Assembly (NCBI RefSeq): GCF_003986935.1
Contig: NZ_RJZE01000001.1
Location: forward strand, 124,001 to 188,000
DNA: 64,000 nucleotides
Direction of reading: 5' to 3'
From: Paraburkholderia kururiensis JCM 10599 = LMG 19447
GTDB lineage: Bacteria > Pseudomonadota > Gammaproteobacteria > Burkholderiales > Burkholderiaceae
Of this stretch, positions 9,689 to 18,320 are shown one piece after another; within the stretch, counting starts at the first letter, position 1; the number at the start of each line of letters is the position of its first letter. The notes below the pieces were generated by a model. That model was given only the letters and a program-made list of their open reading frames with translations, had not been told where the DNA came from and did no database searches. The translations under genes and the position numbers were made by a program.

Positions 9689-9704
9689 AGCCAGTTGCAT
9701 GCCA
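9689..9704 (-). promoter_or_regulatory. Candidate sigma54 promoter of the Crp/Fnr-wza-wzc operon
   Basis: On the minus strand this reads TGGCATGCAACTGGCT, matching the sigma54 consensus TGGCACG-N4-TTGCW at all but two defined positions and keeping the exact GG-N10-GC spacing. The predicted start near 9678 leaves a leader of about 145 bases before the regulator gene at 9534. Two enhancer-like repeats lie 75-300 bases further upstream. Confidence 0.5.
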
Positions 9705-9747
9705 TGTGAATCAATGCCCTGTTTACCAACGATTTTTTTCTGAAGCC

Positions 9748-9816
9748 ATGAAACGGCTTCTACGCGGCATCGCCCGACTGTCTCATATATGAACCATCCG
9801 GACGCCAAATGAAGGA
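9748..9816. repeat. Imperfect direct repeat, copy A, with TGTCTC half-palindrome
   Basis: This copy shares an ordered set of blocks with 9934-10010: ATGAAAC, then GCGGCAT, then GCCCG, then ACTGTCTC, then ATGAA, and finally AAATGAA. It contains TGTCTC-ATATAT-GAACCA at 9779-9796. The layout suits an enhancer (upstream activating) site for a dimeric Fis-type regulator. Confidence 0.6.
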
Positions 9817-9933
9817 TATGGATGAGTAGATACAAATAGCTACATTTTGTTGCATTGCGTTCATGCAGATGGAATGCCCCGCCATTAGGGGAATCACGGA
9901 ATCACGTGTGGCTTGCCGCGCCGCTTCGAGGCC

Positions 9934-10010
9934 ATGAAACACCGCTTGCGGCACATTGCCCGGCGGCCCGAACTGTCTCGTCGATGAAACATTAAAAGGC
10001 AAATGAAAGC
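9934..10010. repeat. Imperfect direct repeat, copy B, with near-perfect palindrome
   Basis: The second copy of the repeat at 9748-9816, in the same orientation and 186 bases to the right. Its core TGTCTC-GTCGAT-GAAACA (9974-9991) is an inverted repeat with one mismatch between the six-base arms. The copies differ by small insertions between conserved blocks, which suggests the blocks, not the whole sequence, are under selection. Confidence 0.6.
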
Positions 10011-10343
10011 GATAAGGACGGGCAAGAAATATTGCACGACCGGCCTTTTCCCATTAATTCACACGGTAATTCTCTTATTCAGCGGTGCGAGAACCAAACA
10101 AAATGAGTTCTTAAGAGAATCTTAAATATCGCAATTCGCCTTCACTTTGCGTCAGTATTACCGTTTAAAAAGAATAATGAAAGCAGATGAATAACGAAAT
10201 TACTGATGTGGGAAAGCGCACGTCGCATTTCCCATCAGGTGTGGTACACATCGGGCTTCACCGGCCCACGCGTCGCGGCACTCGTCCCGTACCGCGCAGC
10301 AAGAACGCACGTGGCCCCTGACAACGACAACACGGACGCTGTC

Positions 10344-10982
10344 ATGCACCTCATCCTGCACCTTCTGCTCTATCTCACAAACTTCGGAGATCCGTATCTC
10401 ACCGTGCCGCTCGCGGCACTCGTGCTCGCATGGTTCGCCGCGCAGCGCTTCTGGCGGCCGCTGATGACGTGGGCGTGCTGCTTCAGCGCGGGCGCATTGC
10501 TCGTAGCAGCGAGCCGCATCGCCCACGCCGGTTGGGGCATGGCGATGCCCGCACTCGACTTCACTGTGATCAGCGGCCACACCATGCTCTCGAGCGCCGT
10601 GTACCCCACGCTGCTCGCGCTCTTTGCGAGCCGCAATTCGCCGCGCACGGTCATGGGTCTCTTCGGGCTGGGGTTCGCGTTCGCCATTGCTATCGGCGCT
10701 TCGCGCGTGCTGATCGGATTTCACTCCACGTCGGAAGTGGTGAGCGGTCTTGCCATCGGCACGCTCGTATCGCTCGCCACGTGTGCGCCCATCATGATGC
10801 GTCAGGCGCGCGAGGCAACGGGCAACGTCACGACGATGCGCGACCCCACGCCGTTCACCGCATTCGCGCTGGCGCTCGTGGTGATCTGCCATGGGAAGGT
10901 GGCGCCGGTGTCGATATGGATCGATCACAAGGCGCCGCAACTCTCGCAGTGGAGCAGAACGCAGTTCGACGACGCGCGTTGA
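10344..10982 (+). CDS. PAP2-superfamily membrane phosphatase
   Basis: The 212-residue protein starting MHLILHLLLYLTNFGD has about five membrane spans. It carries the PAP2 motifs SGH (in FTVISGHTMLSS) and SRxxxxxHxxxE (GASRVLIGFHSTSEV); the last acid is Glu where Asp is usual. The first KxxxxxxRP motif is not obvious. It may recycle undecaprenyl pyrophosphate, which fits its place beside polysaccharide genes. The frame is open back to 10206 but that part is not hydrophobic; the start at 10344 fits the first membrane helix although no ribosome binding site is clear. It is divergent from the Crp/Fnr gene across the repeat region; a weak sigma54-like match (GG-N10-GC) lies at 10242-10257. Confidence 0.8.
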   Translation: MHLILHLLLYLTNFGDPYLTVPLAALVLAWFAAQRFWRPLMTWACCFSAGALLVAASRIAHAGWGMAMPALDFTVISGHTMLSSAVYPTLLALFASRNSPRTVMGLFGLGFAFAIAIGASRVLIGFHSTSEVVSGLAIGTLVSLATCAPIMMRQAREATGNVTTMRDPTPFTAFALALVVICHGKVAPVSIWIDHKAPQLSQWSRTQFDDAR

Positions 10983-11032
10983 TCGAGACGGAGCGTCATG
11001 CTCCTTCTGACGTCGTGCTTCTTCTGATCGGC

Positions 11033-12946
11033 TCAGACCTGCTTGCCGAAGCTGGAGAGCTTCGAACTCATGCTCACGTTCAGGTCCAGCGCTTCATGGC
11101 TCGCGGCCGCCGTGACGGCCGCGGTTTGCGCGGCGAGCGCGGCAGCGGTGGTCGGATCGTTCGCTGCGGGGTCTGTCACGGCCCCGGAAAGCGCGCCGTG
11201 TGCGCCGTCTGCTTCCAGCGCGCCCGGCACTTCGCTCAACACCGCGTGGCATGCGGCCAGCACGTGCTCGCGCGCGCCGCGATTGAGCACCTCGTGGTCC
11301 ATGCCGGGAAAGACGAGCGCCTTCACGTACGGCATACGTCTGAGGCTGCGCCCGCCGATGCCGAAGTACATGTAGAACTCGTCGAGGCTGTGGTCCTCCA
11401 GGCTGAACACGAGACGCACGCGCACGCCGGAAGCATCGAGCCGCTTGAACATCGAACGCACCTGGTGGTTCGGTGTGGACGTGTAGAACGTGTCGCGCGA
11501 GAGCGTTGCAATCGCGGCCTGCACCTGGGCGAGCGCGTGCCGCCACATCGTGTGCAGCACGGGCCGCAACTGCACTTCGCCCCGTACGACCTGGCTCCAC
11601 TTCGCCGCGCGAATCATGGAGCGCAGATGCGCGCGCGGCGACCCTCGCGGACGCTGCGTGGCGCCCTGAATCGTGCAGTCCTCGGGCAGCAGGAAACTCG
11701 CAGGGTTCACGAGCACGAGGCCCCGCACGGCGGGGTTCAGCGTGGCGGCGCGCAGGCCCGCATACGCGCCCGCGCAGATGCCCACCACGACGACATGATC
11801 GTAGCCCTGGTCCACGAGCCAGTTCGCGGCATGCGAAAGGTCGGCTGCCATCGCGCCATAGGAAGTCTGACCGGCCACACGCGTATGCATGGCACCCAGG
11901 CTCTCGCCGATACCATCGGCATCGATGCGCAGCGACGCGTGGCCGAGTTGCGCCACCTGCCGCGCAAGTTCGACACCGAAGCGGCCGTCGCCCACGTGGT
12001 GTGTGGCGCCCGTATTGGCGATCAGCAGCACGGAGCCGTGCCCTTGCGGCCCGCGATGCCGGGTCGGTTCGCAAAGCACGCCGAAAAGGCGCCCGTCGCC
12101 GATGCGCAGCGGCGATTCCACGGCGCCTTGCAGCGCGAGCACGGGCGGCACGGTGCTCACCGCGCGCGCCGGCTGCGTGCGCGGCACGGCGTCTTTCGCG
12201 AGCCACGTCGCGACACGGCGCAAAGTGGGGTCCGGCGTTTCCGTGAGCCACGGCGGCTGTAGCGTCTGAAGATAGTTCTCGAACGCGATGGAGCTCACGT
12301 CGAGGCCCTGTGCGCTCCAGTGCTCCGCGAGATTCGCGCTGCCGTCGCGCAGCCCGCTGTGTGCAATCAGCACGCGTTGCACGGGCGGCGCTTCGAGCTT
12401 GCAGAGGTCGAGGTCGCGCAACGCCTGAAGCCCCGCTTCGCTGAAGCGATGACCGAAGATGTCGTGCGCGCCCGCGGCAGGCACCGCATCGGCGCGCGAA
12501 ATACGGGCTTTTTCACGCCATGTCTGGTGCAGCACGCCCATTTCGCGCATGAAAAGGCGCATGGAAACCACCGGGGCCAGCATGACGAGCGATTCCACGG
12601 GTGTGAGCGTTGCGGTCAGCGCGGCCACTGTGGCGCCCAGGCGAAAGCCCGCCAGCGAGACGCGCTCTACCGACGTTTCCCGCTTCAGGTAGTTCACCGC
12701 GTCTGCCGCTTCAGCGGCCCATTGAGCGGGGCGCAACCAGTCGCCCGTATCGGCGGAATCGCCTGTGCCCAGATAATCGAAGCGCAGCACGGGCACGCCG
12801 CGCGCCGCGAGGTCCATCGCGAGATGGCGTATCGCCTGATGCAGCCACATCGCTTCGTGTCCCGCCGGGTTGCAGAGCACGACGCCCTCGCCACCCTCGG
12901 CGTCATGCAGCCAGCCGGCGTGTCCGTTGAAAACGACCGGTCTCAT
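11033..12946 (-). CDS. Tandem alpha/beta-hydrolase protein with atypical nucleophile positions
   Basis: The 637-residue protein holds two alpha/beta-hydrolase-like domains. Domain 1 (about 1-260) has the pattern FDYLGTGDS and the elbow GFRLG (100-104), with Arg where the Ser nucleophile of GxSxG would be. Domain 2 (about 275-580) repeats the pattern (IDADGIGES) with the elbow GICAG (389-393), with Cys at the nucleophile place. Candidate acid and His residues are in LEDHS and PGMDHEV. The last 50 residues are Ala-rich. Domain 1 resembles the hydrolases found with exosortase systems. It converges with the PAP2 gene and is divergent from manC. A role in polymer or lipid-intermediate modification is inferred only from location. 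Confidence 0.82.
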   Translation of the reverse strand: MRPVVFNGHAGWLHDAEGGEGVVLCNPAGHEAMWLHQAIRHLAMDLAARGVPVLRFDYLGTGDSADTGDWLRPAQWAAEAADAVNYLKRETSVERVSLAGFRLGATVAALTATLTPVESLVMLAPVVSMRLFMREMGVLHQTWREKARISRADAVPAAGAHDIFGHRFSEAGLQALRDLDLCKLEAPPVQRVLIAHSGLRDGSANLAEHWSAQGLDVSSIAFENYLQTLQPPWLTETPDPTLRRVATWLAKDAVPRTQPARAVSTVPPVLALQGAVESPLRIGDGRLFGVLCEPTRHRGPQGHGSVLLIANTGATHHVGDGRFGVELARQVAQLGHASLRIDADGIGESLGAMHTRVAGQTSYGAMAADLSHAANWLVDQGYDHVVVVGICAGAYAGLRAATLNPAVRGLVLVNPASFLLPEDCTIQGATQRPRGSPRAHLRSMIRAAKWSQVVRGEVQLRPVLHTMWRHALAQVQAAIATLSRDTFYTSTPNHQVRSMFKRLDASGVRVRLVFSLEDHSLDEFYMYFGIGGRSLRRMPYVKALVFPGMDHEVLNRGAREHVLAACHAVLSEVPGALEADGAHGALSGAVTDPAANDPTTAAALAAQTAAVTAAASHEALDLNVSMSSKLSSFGKQV

Positions 12947-12968
12947 GTCTTTATTTCCTGTTGTGGGT

Positions 12969-12983
12969 TGACGCGTGGCGTCA
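12969..12983. promoter_or_regulatory. Perfect short inverted repeat TGACGC-N3-GCGTCA
   Basis: A perfect six-base palindrome with a three-base spacer in the 263-base divergent gap between the double hydrolase and manC. A second short palindrome, TGATG-TCTC-CATCA, follows at 12987-13000 and contains the TGTCTC core seen in the repeats upstream of the Crp/Fnr gene. Either could be a regulator site; no binding partner is known. Confidence 0.35.
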
Positions 12984-13078
12984 CGTTGATGTCTCCATCA
13001 GCCCTCCCTGCCATTGCAGTATGGGTAAGGAAAATGCATGCGTTGGTGCGTTTTCACACTTACGTGCCGGCGCCCGGC

Positions 13079-13094
13079 GGGCACGCTGCTGGCT
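13079..13094 (+). promoter_or_regulatory. Candidate sigma54 promoter of manC
   Basis: The sequence GGGCACGCTGCTGGCT matches TGGCACG-N4-TTGCW except at the first and thirteenth positions and keeps the GG-N10-GC spacing. A start near 13105 would give a leader of about 105 bases before the manC ATG at 13210. A sigma54 enhancer-binding protein is encoded just downstream of manC. Confidence 0.45.
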
Positions 13095-13209
13095 GCATCC
13101 TCGGGGTTAGCGAGCGCCGCGGCGGCCAGTAAGTTGGCTTCCGTACAGAGGTCGAACCCCTCGCGCCGTATGGTGATTGCGCATTCTTCGCCAGCATGGA
13201 GCCCCGTCG

Positions 13210-14847
13210 ATGAGCACCGAACTTGTGCCACAAGCCGCACGACAGACCAGCACCGCCCCGCACACGACCCTCGTCGTGCAACCCGTGATCCTCGCCGGCG
13301 GCGCCGGCACGAGGCTATGGCCGCTGTCGCGCGAGCAGTATCCGAAGCAGCTGATCGAGCTGCTCGGTGAAGAGTCGCTGCTCGCCGCAACGGCGCGGCG
13401 GCTGGATGGTCTCGAAACATCGTGGACCGTATCCGATGAATTGCTGCTCGTGTGCGGCGAATCTCATCGACATATCAGCGCCTCGCAACTCGACGAGTGC
13501 GGCAAGTGCGCGCGCATCGTGCTGGAGCCGTGCGCGCGCAATACCGCGCCTGCGCTGACCGCGGCAGCACTCGTTGCCGAGGCGAAAGGCGAAGACGCAA
13601 TCCTCGTCGTCATGCCTGCCGATCACGCGGTGCCGAACGCGGCCGCATTCCAGGAAGCGGTTTCGCGCGCCGCGCGTTACGCGGCCAACGGCGCGGTGGC
13701 CACCATCGGCGTATTGCCGCGTCATGCGGAGCCCGGCTACGGCTACATTCGCGTGGGCATGTCGATTGGCGCGGATGGCGGCTACACGATCGAGCGCTTC
13801 GTTGAGAAGCCGCATCGCGAGCTGGCCGAACAATACGTGCGCTCGGGCGAATACTGGTGGAACAGCGGCATCTTCGTCGTGCGCGCTTCGGTGTGGCTGA
13901 AGGCTATCGAAACGCTGTGCCCCGACATTCACGCAGCCTGTGTGGCAGCGCATCGCAACGCAACCTCGAATGGCCGCTTCGTGCAGTTGCATCCCGAAGA
14001 CTTCGCGCGTTGCCGCAACGACTCCATCGACTACTCGGTCATGGAACGGCTCGCGGAATGCGGCAACCTGCCGGGCGTCGTGGTGCCCATGGATGCGCCG
14101 TGGTCCGACGTGGGTTCATGGGACTCGATCTGGGAAATCATGCCCAAAGATGCGGCGGGCAACGTGTCTCGCGGCCGCGTGATGTTCGAAGACACCACCA
14201 ACACGTTCGCGCACTCGCAAGGGCGCCTCGTCGCATGTGTGGGGCTACGCGACGTCGTGGTGGTGGAAACGCCCGATGCCGTGCTGGTTGCCGACCGGCG
14301 CAATGCCCAGCAGATCCGCAACATCGTTTCGCGCCTGCGCGCGGAGCGCGGTCCCGAGGCGGACAATCACCGCAAGGTGCATCGTCCCTGGGGCTACTAC
14401 GATTCGCTCGATTCGGGCGAGCGCTTCCAGGTGAAGCGCATCGTCGTGAAGCCGGGCGAAAGCCTCTCGCTGCAGATGCATCACCATCGCGCCGAACATT
14501 GGGTCGTGGTGCGCGGCACGGCACAGGTGACGTGCGGCGAGAAGACGTTCCTGCTGACCGAGAACCAGTCGACTTACATTCCGCTCGGCACCGTGCACCG
14601 CCTCAGCAACCCGGGCAAGACGCCGCTCGAAATCATCGAGGTGCAGTCGGGCACGTACCTGGGCGAAGACGACATCGTGCGCTTCGACGACAACTACGGT
14701 CGGCTCGACAAGGCCGCGGCGACCCAGTCGTCAACGCTGCCGGCGCAGGGGGCGCCGCAGATGCAGGCGCAGGCACACGTCCAGCAACAGCAGCAAGGTC
14801 GGAAGAATCCGCGCATTCGCGTAGGCCGCAACGTCAAGACGAGTTGA
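13210..14847 (+). CDS. manC: Mannose-1-phosphate guanylyltransferase / mannose-6-phosphate isomerase
   Basis: The 545-residue bifunctional enzyme makes GDP-mannose. The N-terminal nucleotidyltransferase domain starts VILAGGAGTRLWPLSREQYP, with FVEKPHRE and the WNSGIFV motif further on. The C-terminal type II phosphomannose isomerase domain is a cupin (RPWGYYDSLDSGERFQVKRI, then QMHHHRAEHW with metal-binding histidines). A Gln-rich tail of about 40 residues is extra. The ATG at 13210 is preceded by GGAG at nine bases; an upstream in-frame ATG at 13177 lacks one. It supplies GDP-mannose to the polysaccharide locus, implying mannose, fucose or rhamnose-type sugars in the polymer. Confidence 0.96.
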   Translation: MSTELVPQAARQTSTAPHTTLVVQPVILAGGAGTRLWPLSREQYPKQLIELLGEESLLAATARRLDGLETSWTVSDELLLVCGESHRHISASQLDECGKCARIVLEPCARNTAPALTAAALVAEAKGEDAILVVMPADHAVPNAAAFQEAVSRAARYAANGAVATIGVLPRHAEPGYGYIRVGMSIGADGGYTIERFVEKPHRELAEQYVRSGEYWWNSGIFVVRASVWLKAIETLCPDIHAACVAAHRNATSNGRFVQLHPEDFARCRNDSIDYSVMERLAECGNLPGVVVPMDAPWSDVGSWDSIWEIMPKDAAGNVSRGRVMFEDTTNTFAHSQGRLVACVGLRDVVVVETPDAVLVADRRNAQQIRNIVSRLRAERGPEADNHRKVHRPWGYYDSLDSGERFQVKRIVVKPGESLSLQMHHHRAEHWVVVRGTAQVTCGEKTFLLTENQSTYIPLGTVHRLSNPGKTPLEIIEVQSGTYLGEDDIVRFDDNYGRLDKAAATQSSTLPAQGAPQMQAQAHVQQQQQGRKNPRIRVGRNVKTS

Positions 14848-14917
14848 GCGCCGCGACAGCTTCACGGCGGGCCGTACGAATCGAATCGTGCTAGCATGCA
14901 GGGCCCAACGGCGCGTC

Positions 14918-16249
14918 TCACCGCGCGCCGTGACTCGCCATTAACCGGTACAGCGTGGCGCGCGAAATGCCCAGTTCGCGCGCCGCGCGATGCGGCCGGT
15001 CGCCGTGACGCATGAGCGCCACCTCGATCGCCTCGCGCTCGGCAGCGGCCCGCGCCTGCATGAGCGTATTCTCCAGCTCCCCCACGCGGTCCTCCAGTTC
15101 GAGGTCCGCGGCCGTGATCACACGCTGCTCCCCCATGACGATGGCCCTCCTGATGCGGTTGATGAGTTCGCGCACGTTGCCGGGCCACGGGTGCTCGTAC
15201 ATCGCGCGGATCGCGCAAGAGGAAAAACCGCGTATCTGGCGCCGTCCGTCGATGGGCAGGTAGCGGTCCAGTACGTGCCACGCGAGCAGCGCGATGTCGC
15301 TGCCGCGCTCGCGCAACGGCGGCTGTTCGATGCCGAGCACGCAGAGGCGGTGATAGAGGTCCGAACGAAAACGCCCTTCGGCCACGGCCTCCTCCAGGCT
15401 CACGTTGGCCGCGGCGATCACGCGCACGTCGACATCGATCTGTTCCGTGCCGCCGAGCCGCTGTATGTTTCTCTCCTGCAAAAAGCGCAGCAGGATGGTC
15501 TGGCTGTCGAGCGGCAGGTCTGCTATCTCGTCCAGAAACAGCGTGCCCCCGTGCGCGGCTTCCACAAGCCCGATCCTGCGCTGCCAGGCGCCCGTAAACG
15601 CGCCGCGTTCGTAGCCGAACAGAATCGACTGCGCGAGTTGCTGCGAAAGCGCACCGCAATTGATGGCGACGAAAGGACCGTTACGCCGCGACGAACGTTT
15701 GTGGATCACGTTCGCCGTGAGTTCCTTGCCGGTGCCGGACTCGCCCGATATCAGCACAGACGCCTCGCTCTTGGCCACCTTCGCGATGGAGCGGAAGAGT
15801 TCTTTCATGGCGTCGCAGGCGCCCACGATCTCGCCGTCCATGCTTTCGCCGGGCGGCGGCGTGTCTTCGAGCATCGCCATGCTGTGTTCTCGCTCCACGG
15901 CCTCCACGATCCGTTCCGTTTCGCACGGCAGCGCGACGAAGCGCGAGAAATAGCTGTGGATGGCATGGCGCAGCGCTTCGCTTCCCGTCTGGCCCGGGCC
16001 CACCACGCCGACCCAGCCGGGCTCCCGTCGGATGAATGACGAGCGGAATGTGGCGATTTCGAGCGGCGAGAAGCCGCTCGCGAAGTCGAACACGCCCACG
16101 GTGGGGCGGTTGCGCGCCAGCTGGCGCCGCAACTGGCTTGCGGAGTTCGCGATCATCACGTTCCAGCCGTGCTGCAGCAGCACGTCGCCGAGCCCGTCGG
16201 CGGGCGCGCGCGAAACGAGCACCAGCGAGCGGCGAGCAGGCGCATTCAT
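14918..16249 (-). CDS. Sigma54-dependent enhancer-binding regulator (VpsR/BerB-like)
   Basis: The 443-residue protein has an N-terminal receiver-like domain (about 1-125, Asp55 in VGVFDFASG at the phospho-acceptor place), a AAA+ domain and a Fis-type C-terminal HTH (RAARELGISRATLYRLM). The AAA+ part has Walker A GESGTGKE (169-176), the sigma54-contact loop GAFTGA (216-221, intact) and Walker B GGTLFLDE (234-241). An intact GAFTGA means it can activate RpoN. Vibrio VpsR and B. cenocepacia BerB share this layout and respond to c-di-GMP; BerB with RpoN drives Bep genes. It converges with manC. The sigma54 promoter matches near 9.69 and 13.08 kb are likely targets (inference). Confidence 0.92.
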   Translation of the reverse strand: MNAPARRSLVLVSRAPADGLGDVLLQHGWNVMIANSASQLRRQLARNRPTVGVFDFASGFSPLEIATFRSSFIRREPGWVGVVGPGQTGSEALRHAIHSYFSRFVALPCETERIVEAVEREHSMAMLEDTPPPGESMDGEIVGACDAMKELFRSIAKVAKSEASVLISGESGTGKELTANVIHKRSSRRNGPFVAINCGALSQQLAQSILFGYERGAFTGAWQRRIGLVEAAHGGTLFLDEIADLPLDSQTILLRFLQERNIQRLGGTEQIDVDVRVIAAANVSLEEAVAEGRFRSDLYHRLCVLGIEQPPLRERGSDIALLAWHVLDRYLPIDGRRQIRGFSSCAIRAMYEHPWPGNVRELINRIRRAIVMGEQRVITAADLELEDRVGELENTLMQARAAAEREAIEVALMRHGDRPHRAARELGISRATLYRLMASHGAR

Positions 16250-17299
16250 GACCGCGGGCTCATGCTGAAATCCATGCGCCGCGCGAAGGCCACGCGACGC
16301 GAACGTACGCGACTCATACGAGGAAAAGCACCTCGGCCGATTTCAATGAGGGTCGCAATACGCATTGAAAAGCGCGCCACATGAACCCGTAATGGCGCAC
16401 TCGTGAATTCACGGCACGGCAACGCAAATCGACCGGCAAATGCAGGAGCGTAAAAATTGCCATGCAAAAATAGAACCCTAAACATATCTACCGACTCGCC
16501 GTTGATTGAAAAAATCCACGCTTGAATTGTTGTGCCCACCGCTTTTCATCGAGCCTGCTATAGACATAGTTTGAAACGCCATTAACAAACGCTCACGAAA
16601 CCGCAGTCGCAGCGGTCGCGAATACGAGCAACAAAGAAAGCACGGGCCGCAGCCTCATCGCGGGCTGCGAACCGTTATCCAACCCTTGTTTTGCGGGCTT
16701 TTGTGCAATCTGACGCGCGGCGCAGAAGGCGCTGCTTTCGTCAGCGGGCAGCTAAATTTCCAGTACGCAGAAAACGAACTTTCAATTGCCGGAGCGGACG
16801 CCAACGCAGTTTGACTGCGCGCTGGCGAGAGAATAATTGCAGCCGTGCTGCCGGTACTTATGTACGCTACCGAACCGAATATGACCCTCCTCGTAAATAG
16901 CATCGCCGTAACATATACAGCCCCCTGGCTTTATATGCCGCTGCAAATCAGGCAATAAATACCGCATTAACATTGATACAGGTAAATATCCGCGGTGATG
17001 GCCGGCATCGGGAATGACCGAGGCCTGCGGGGCTTGAGTGGGTGCCATGGTCATCAGCGCGGTTGCGAAGCGGCGGTGTCGTGCCCGCAGGGTGACGACG
17101 CGGGAGTTCGCCGTTCGATGCACTACCCTACTGCGCCCGCTTCCCGTCCGGCTAGCGGCGCTTACATCCTGTTGCTCCTGCAACAGTTTCCACCGGCTTG
17201 TGACAGCCTTTTACGTCGCAGCCCCAGTGTGCCGGACTGACCGTTGTATCCGGGCATCGCATCCACCCTGGAAGGCGATGCGCGACTGCCGAGGGCACC
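16250..17299. other. 1.05 kb gap, no gene seen
   Basis: No convincing gene on either strand. The first 700 bases are clearly less GC-rich than the flanking genes, and the short open frames encode Cys/Arg-rich products without family features. A perfect palindrome CGCAGT-TTG-ACTGCG is at 16805-16819. On the minus strand at 16447-16462 there is a weak sigma54-like pattern with correct GG-N10-GC spacing that could serve the enhancer-binding protein gene. Otherwise it may be a decayed gene or a long control region. Confidence 0.4.
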
Positions 17300-18235
17300 G
17301 TGGCAACCCTGCTCACTGAAACAGACGTTCGTGCGAATGAGGGCTTCACCAGGCTCTCAACAGAACAGTTGCACGAACTAAAAGAACGCGGCTTCGTCAC
17401 CGTACGTGCGATCGCCCCACCGGCCGACGTCGCCATCATGGACGCCGTGATCCGCGACCTGCTTGCGCGCGGCGTGGGCTTCAAGGAAGGCGCACGCCGC
17501 GATCTGGTGGACCCGGAAGATGCACGCAGCGCGAACAGCCTGACGGAACTCGTGCGGCCGCAGAATTACGCAGCCGTACTGCGCCGCAGCGCCTACTTCG
17601 AATCCGCTTACGCCATTGCGCGCCAGGTGCTGGGCGACGACGCGGAATTCGCGTTCGACCACGCCATTCTCAAGCCGGCCTTTCACGGGGCCGAAACGCC
17701 CTGGCATCAGGACGAGGCGTATCAGGCCGAACGCGATAGCGAGCGCGACCAGATCGCATTCTGGATGCCCACCACTATCGCAACCGTCGAAAACGGCTGC
17801 ATGCGCTACATACCGGGCTCGCACAAGCTTGGGGTGCATCCCCATCAGCCGCTGGGCGGCGACACGCGCGTTCACGCGCTGCAATGCATTGGCGACTTCG
17901 ATCCGGACAGCGCGGCGTACTGCCCGCTGCAGCCCGGCGACGCCGTGATTCACGCCGGCCGCACGCTGCACTCCGCAGGCCCCAACCTGACCGCGGACCC
18001 ACGGCTCGCCTATATCCTCGTATTCGCCGGCCCTTCGCGCCGACCCGCCGCGCCACGCGACCACAGCTGGTTGAAGCGGCCCAACGAGACGGCCGCGAGG
18101 CGTCGCAAGCTGTGGCTCTGGCGAGGCGGCGCCGTGATCGAGCTGGCACGACGCGTGGCGCGCAACCGCTATTACCATCCGGCGTTTTATGTGGGACGGC
18201 TGCGGCGTCTGCTGGCGCGGCAGAGCCGGACGTAA
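17300..18235 (+). CDS. Phytanoyl-CoA dioxygenase (PhyH) family protein
   Basis: The 311-residue protein belongs to the Fe(II)/2-oxoglutarate oxygenases. The facial triad is visible as HQD (H136, D138) in TPWHQDEAY and H224 in AGRTLHSAGPN, with R235 positioned to bind 2-oxoglutarate. The C-terminus is strongly basic. The start is a GTG with GAGGG five bases upstream. It hydroxylates an unknown small molecule or lipid; bacterial members act in secondary metabolism and lipid modification. It is followed 85 bases later by a separate serine hydrolase gene, which has its own ribosome binding site. Confidence 0.9.
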   Translation: MATLLTETDVRANEGFTRLSTEQLHELKERGFVTVRAIAPPADVAIMDAVIRDLLARGVGFKEGARRDLVDPEDARSANSLTELVRPQNYAAVLRRSAYFESAYAIARQVLGDDAEFAFDHAILKPAFHGAETPWHQDEAYQAERDSERDQIAFWMPTTIATVENGCMRYIPGSHKLGVHPHQPLGGDTRVHALQCIGDFDPDSAAYCPLQPGDAVIHAGRTLHSAGPNLTADPRLAYILVFAGPSRRPAAPRDHSWLKRPNETAARRRKLWLWRGGAVIELARRVARNRYYHPAFYVGRLRRLLARQSRT

Positions 18236-18320
18236 GCCCTTAGCCTCTGCCCGCGCTTGCCGTGCGAGCTTCCCGAGAAGGCGCTACATTGATCGCCATT
18301 CACTTCACGAGGAGCCGCGC

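Noticed and set aside
10069..10120. Nine-base inverted repeat ATTCTCTTA / TAAGAGAAT as a terminator or operator
   Set aside because: The arms are 34 bases apart, there is no T run, and the region is AT-rich, so chance pairing is likely.
10990..11004. GGAGC-GTCAT-GCTCC hairpin between PAP2 and the double hydrolase as a terminator
   Set aside because: The stem is only five pairs and no T run follows.
18189..18320. Longer start for the serine hydrolase
   Set aside because: It overlaps the end of the PhyH gene, and the ATG at 18321 has a strong GAGGAG ribosome binding site.
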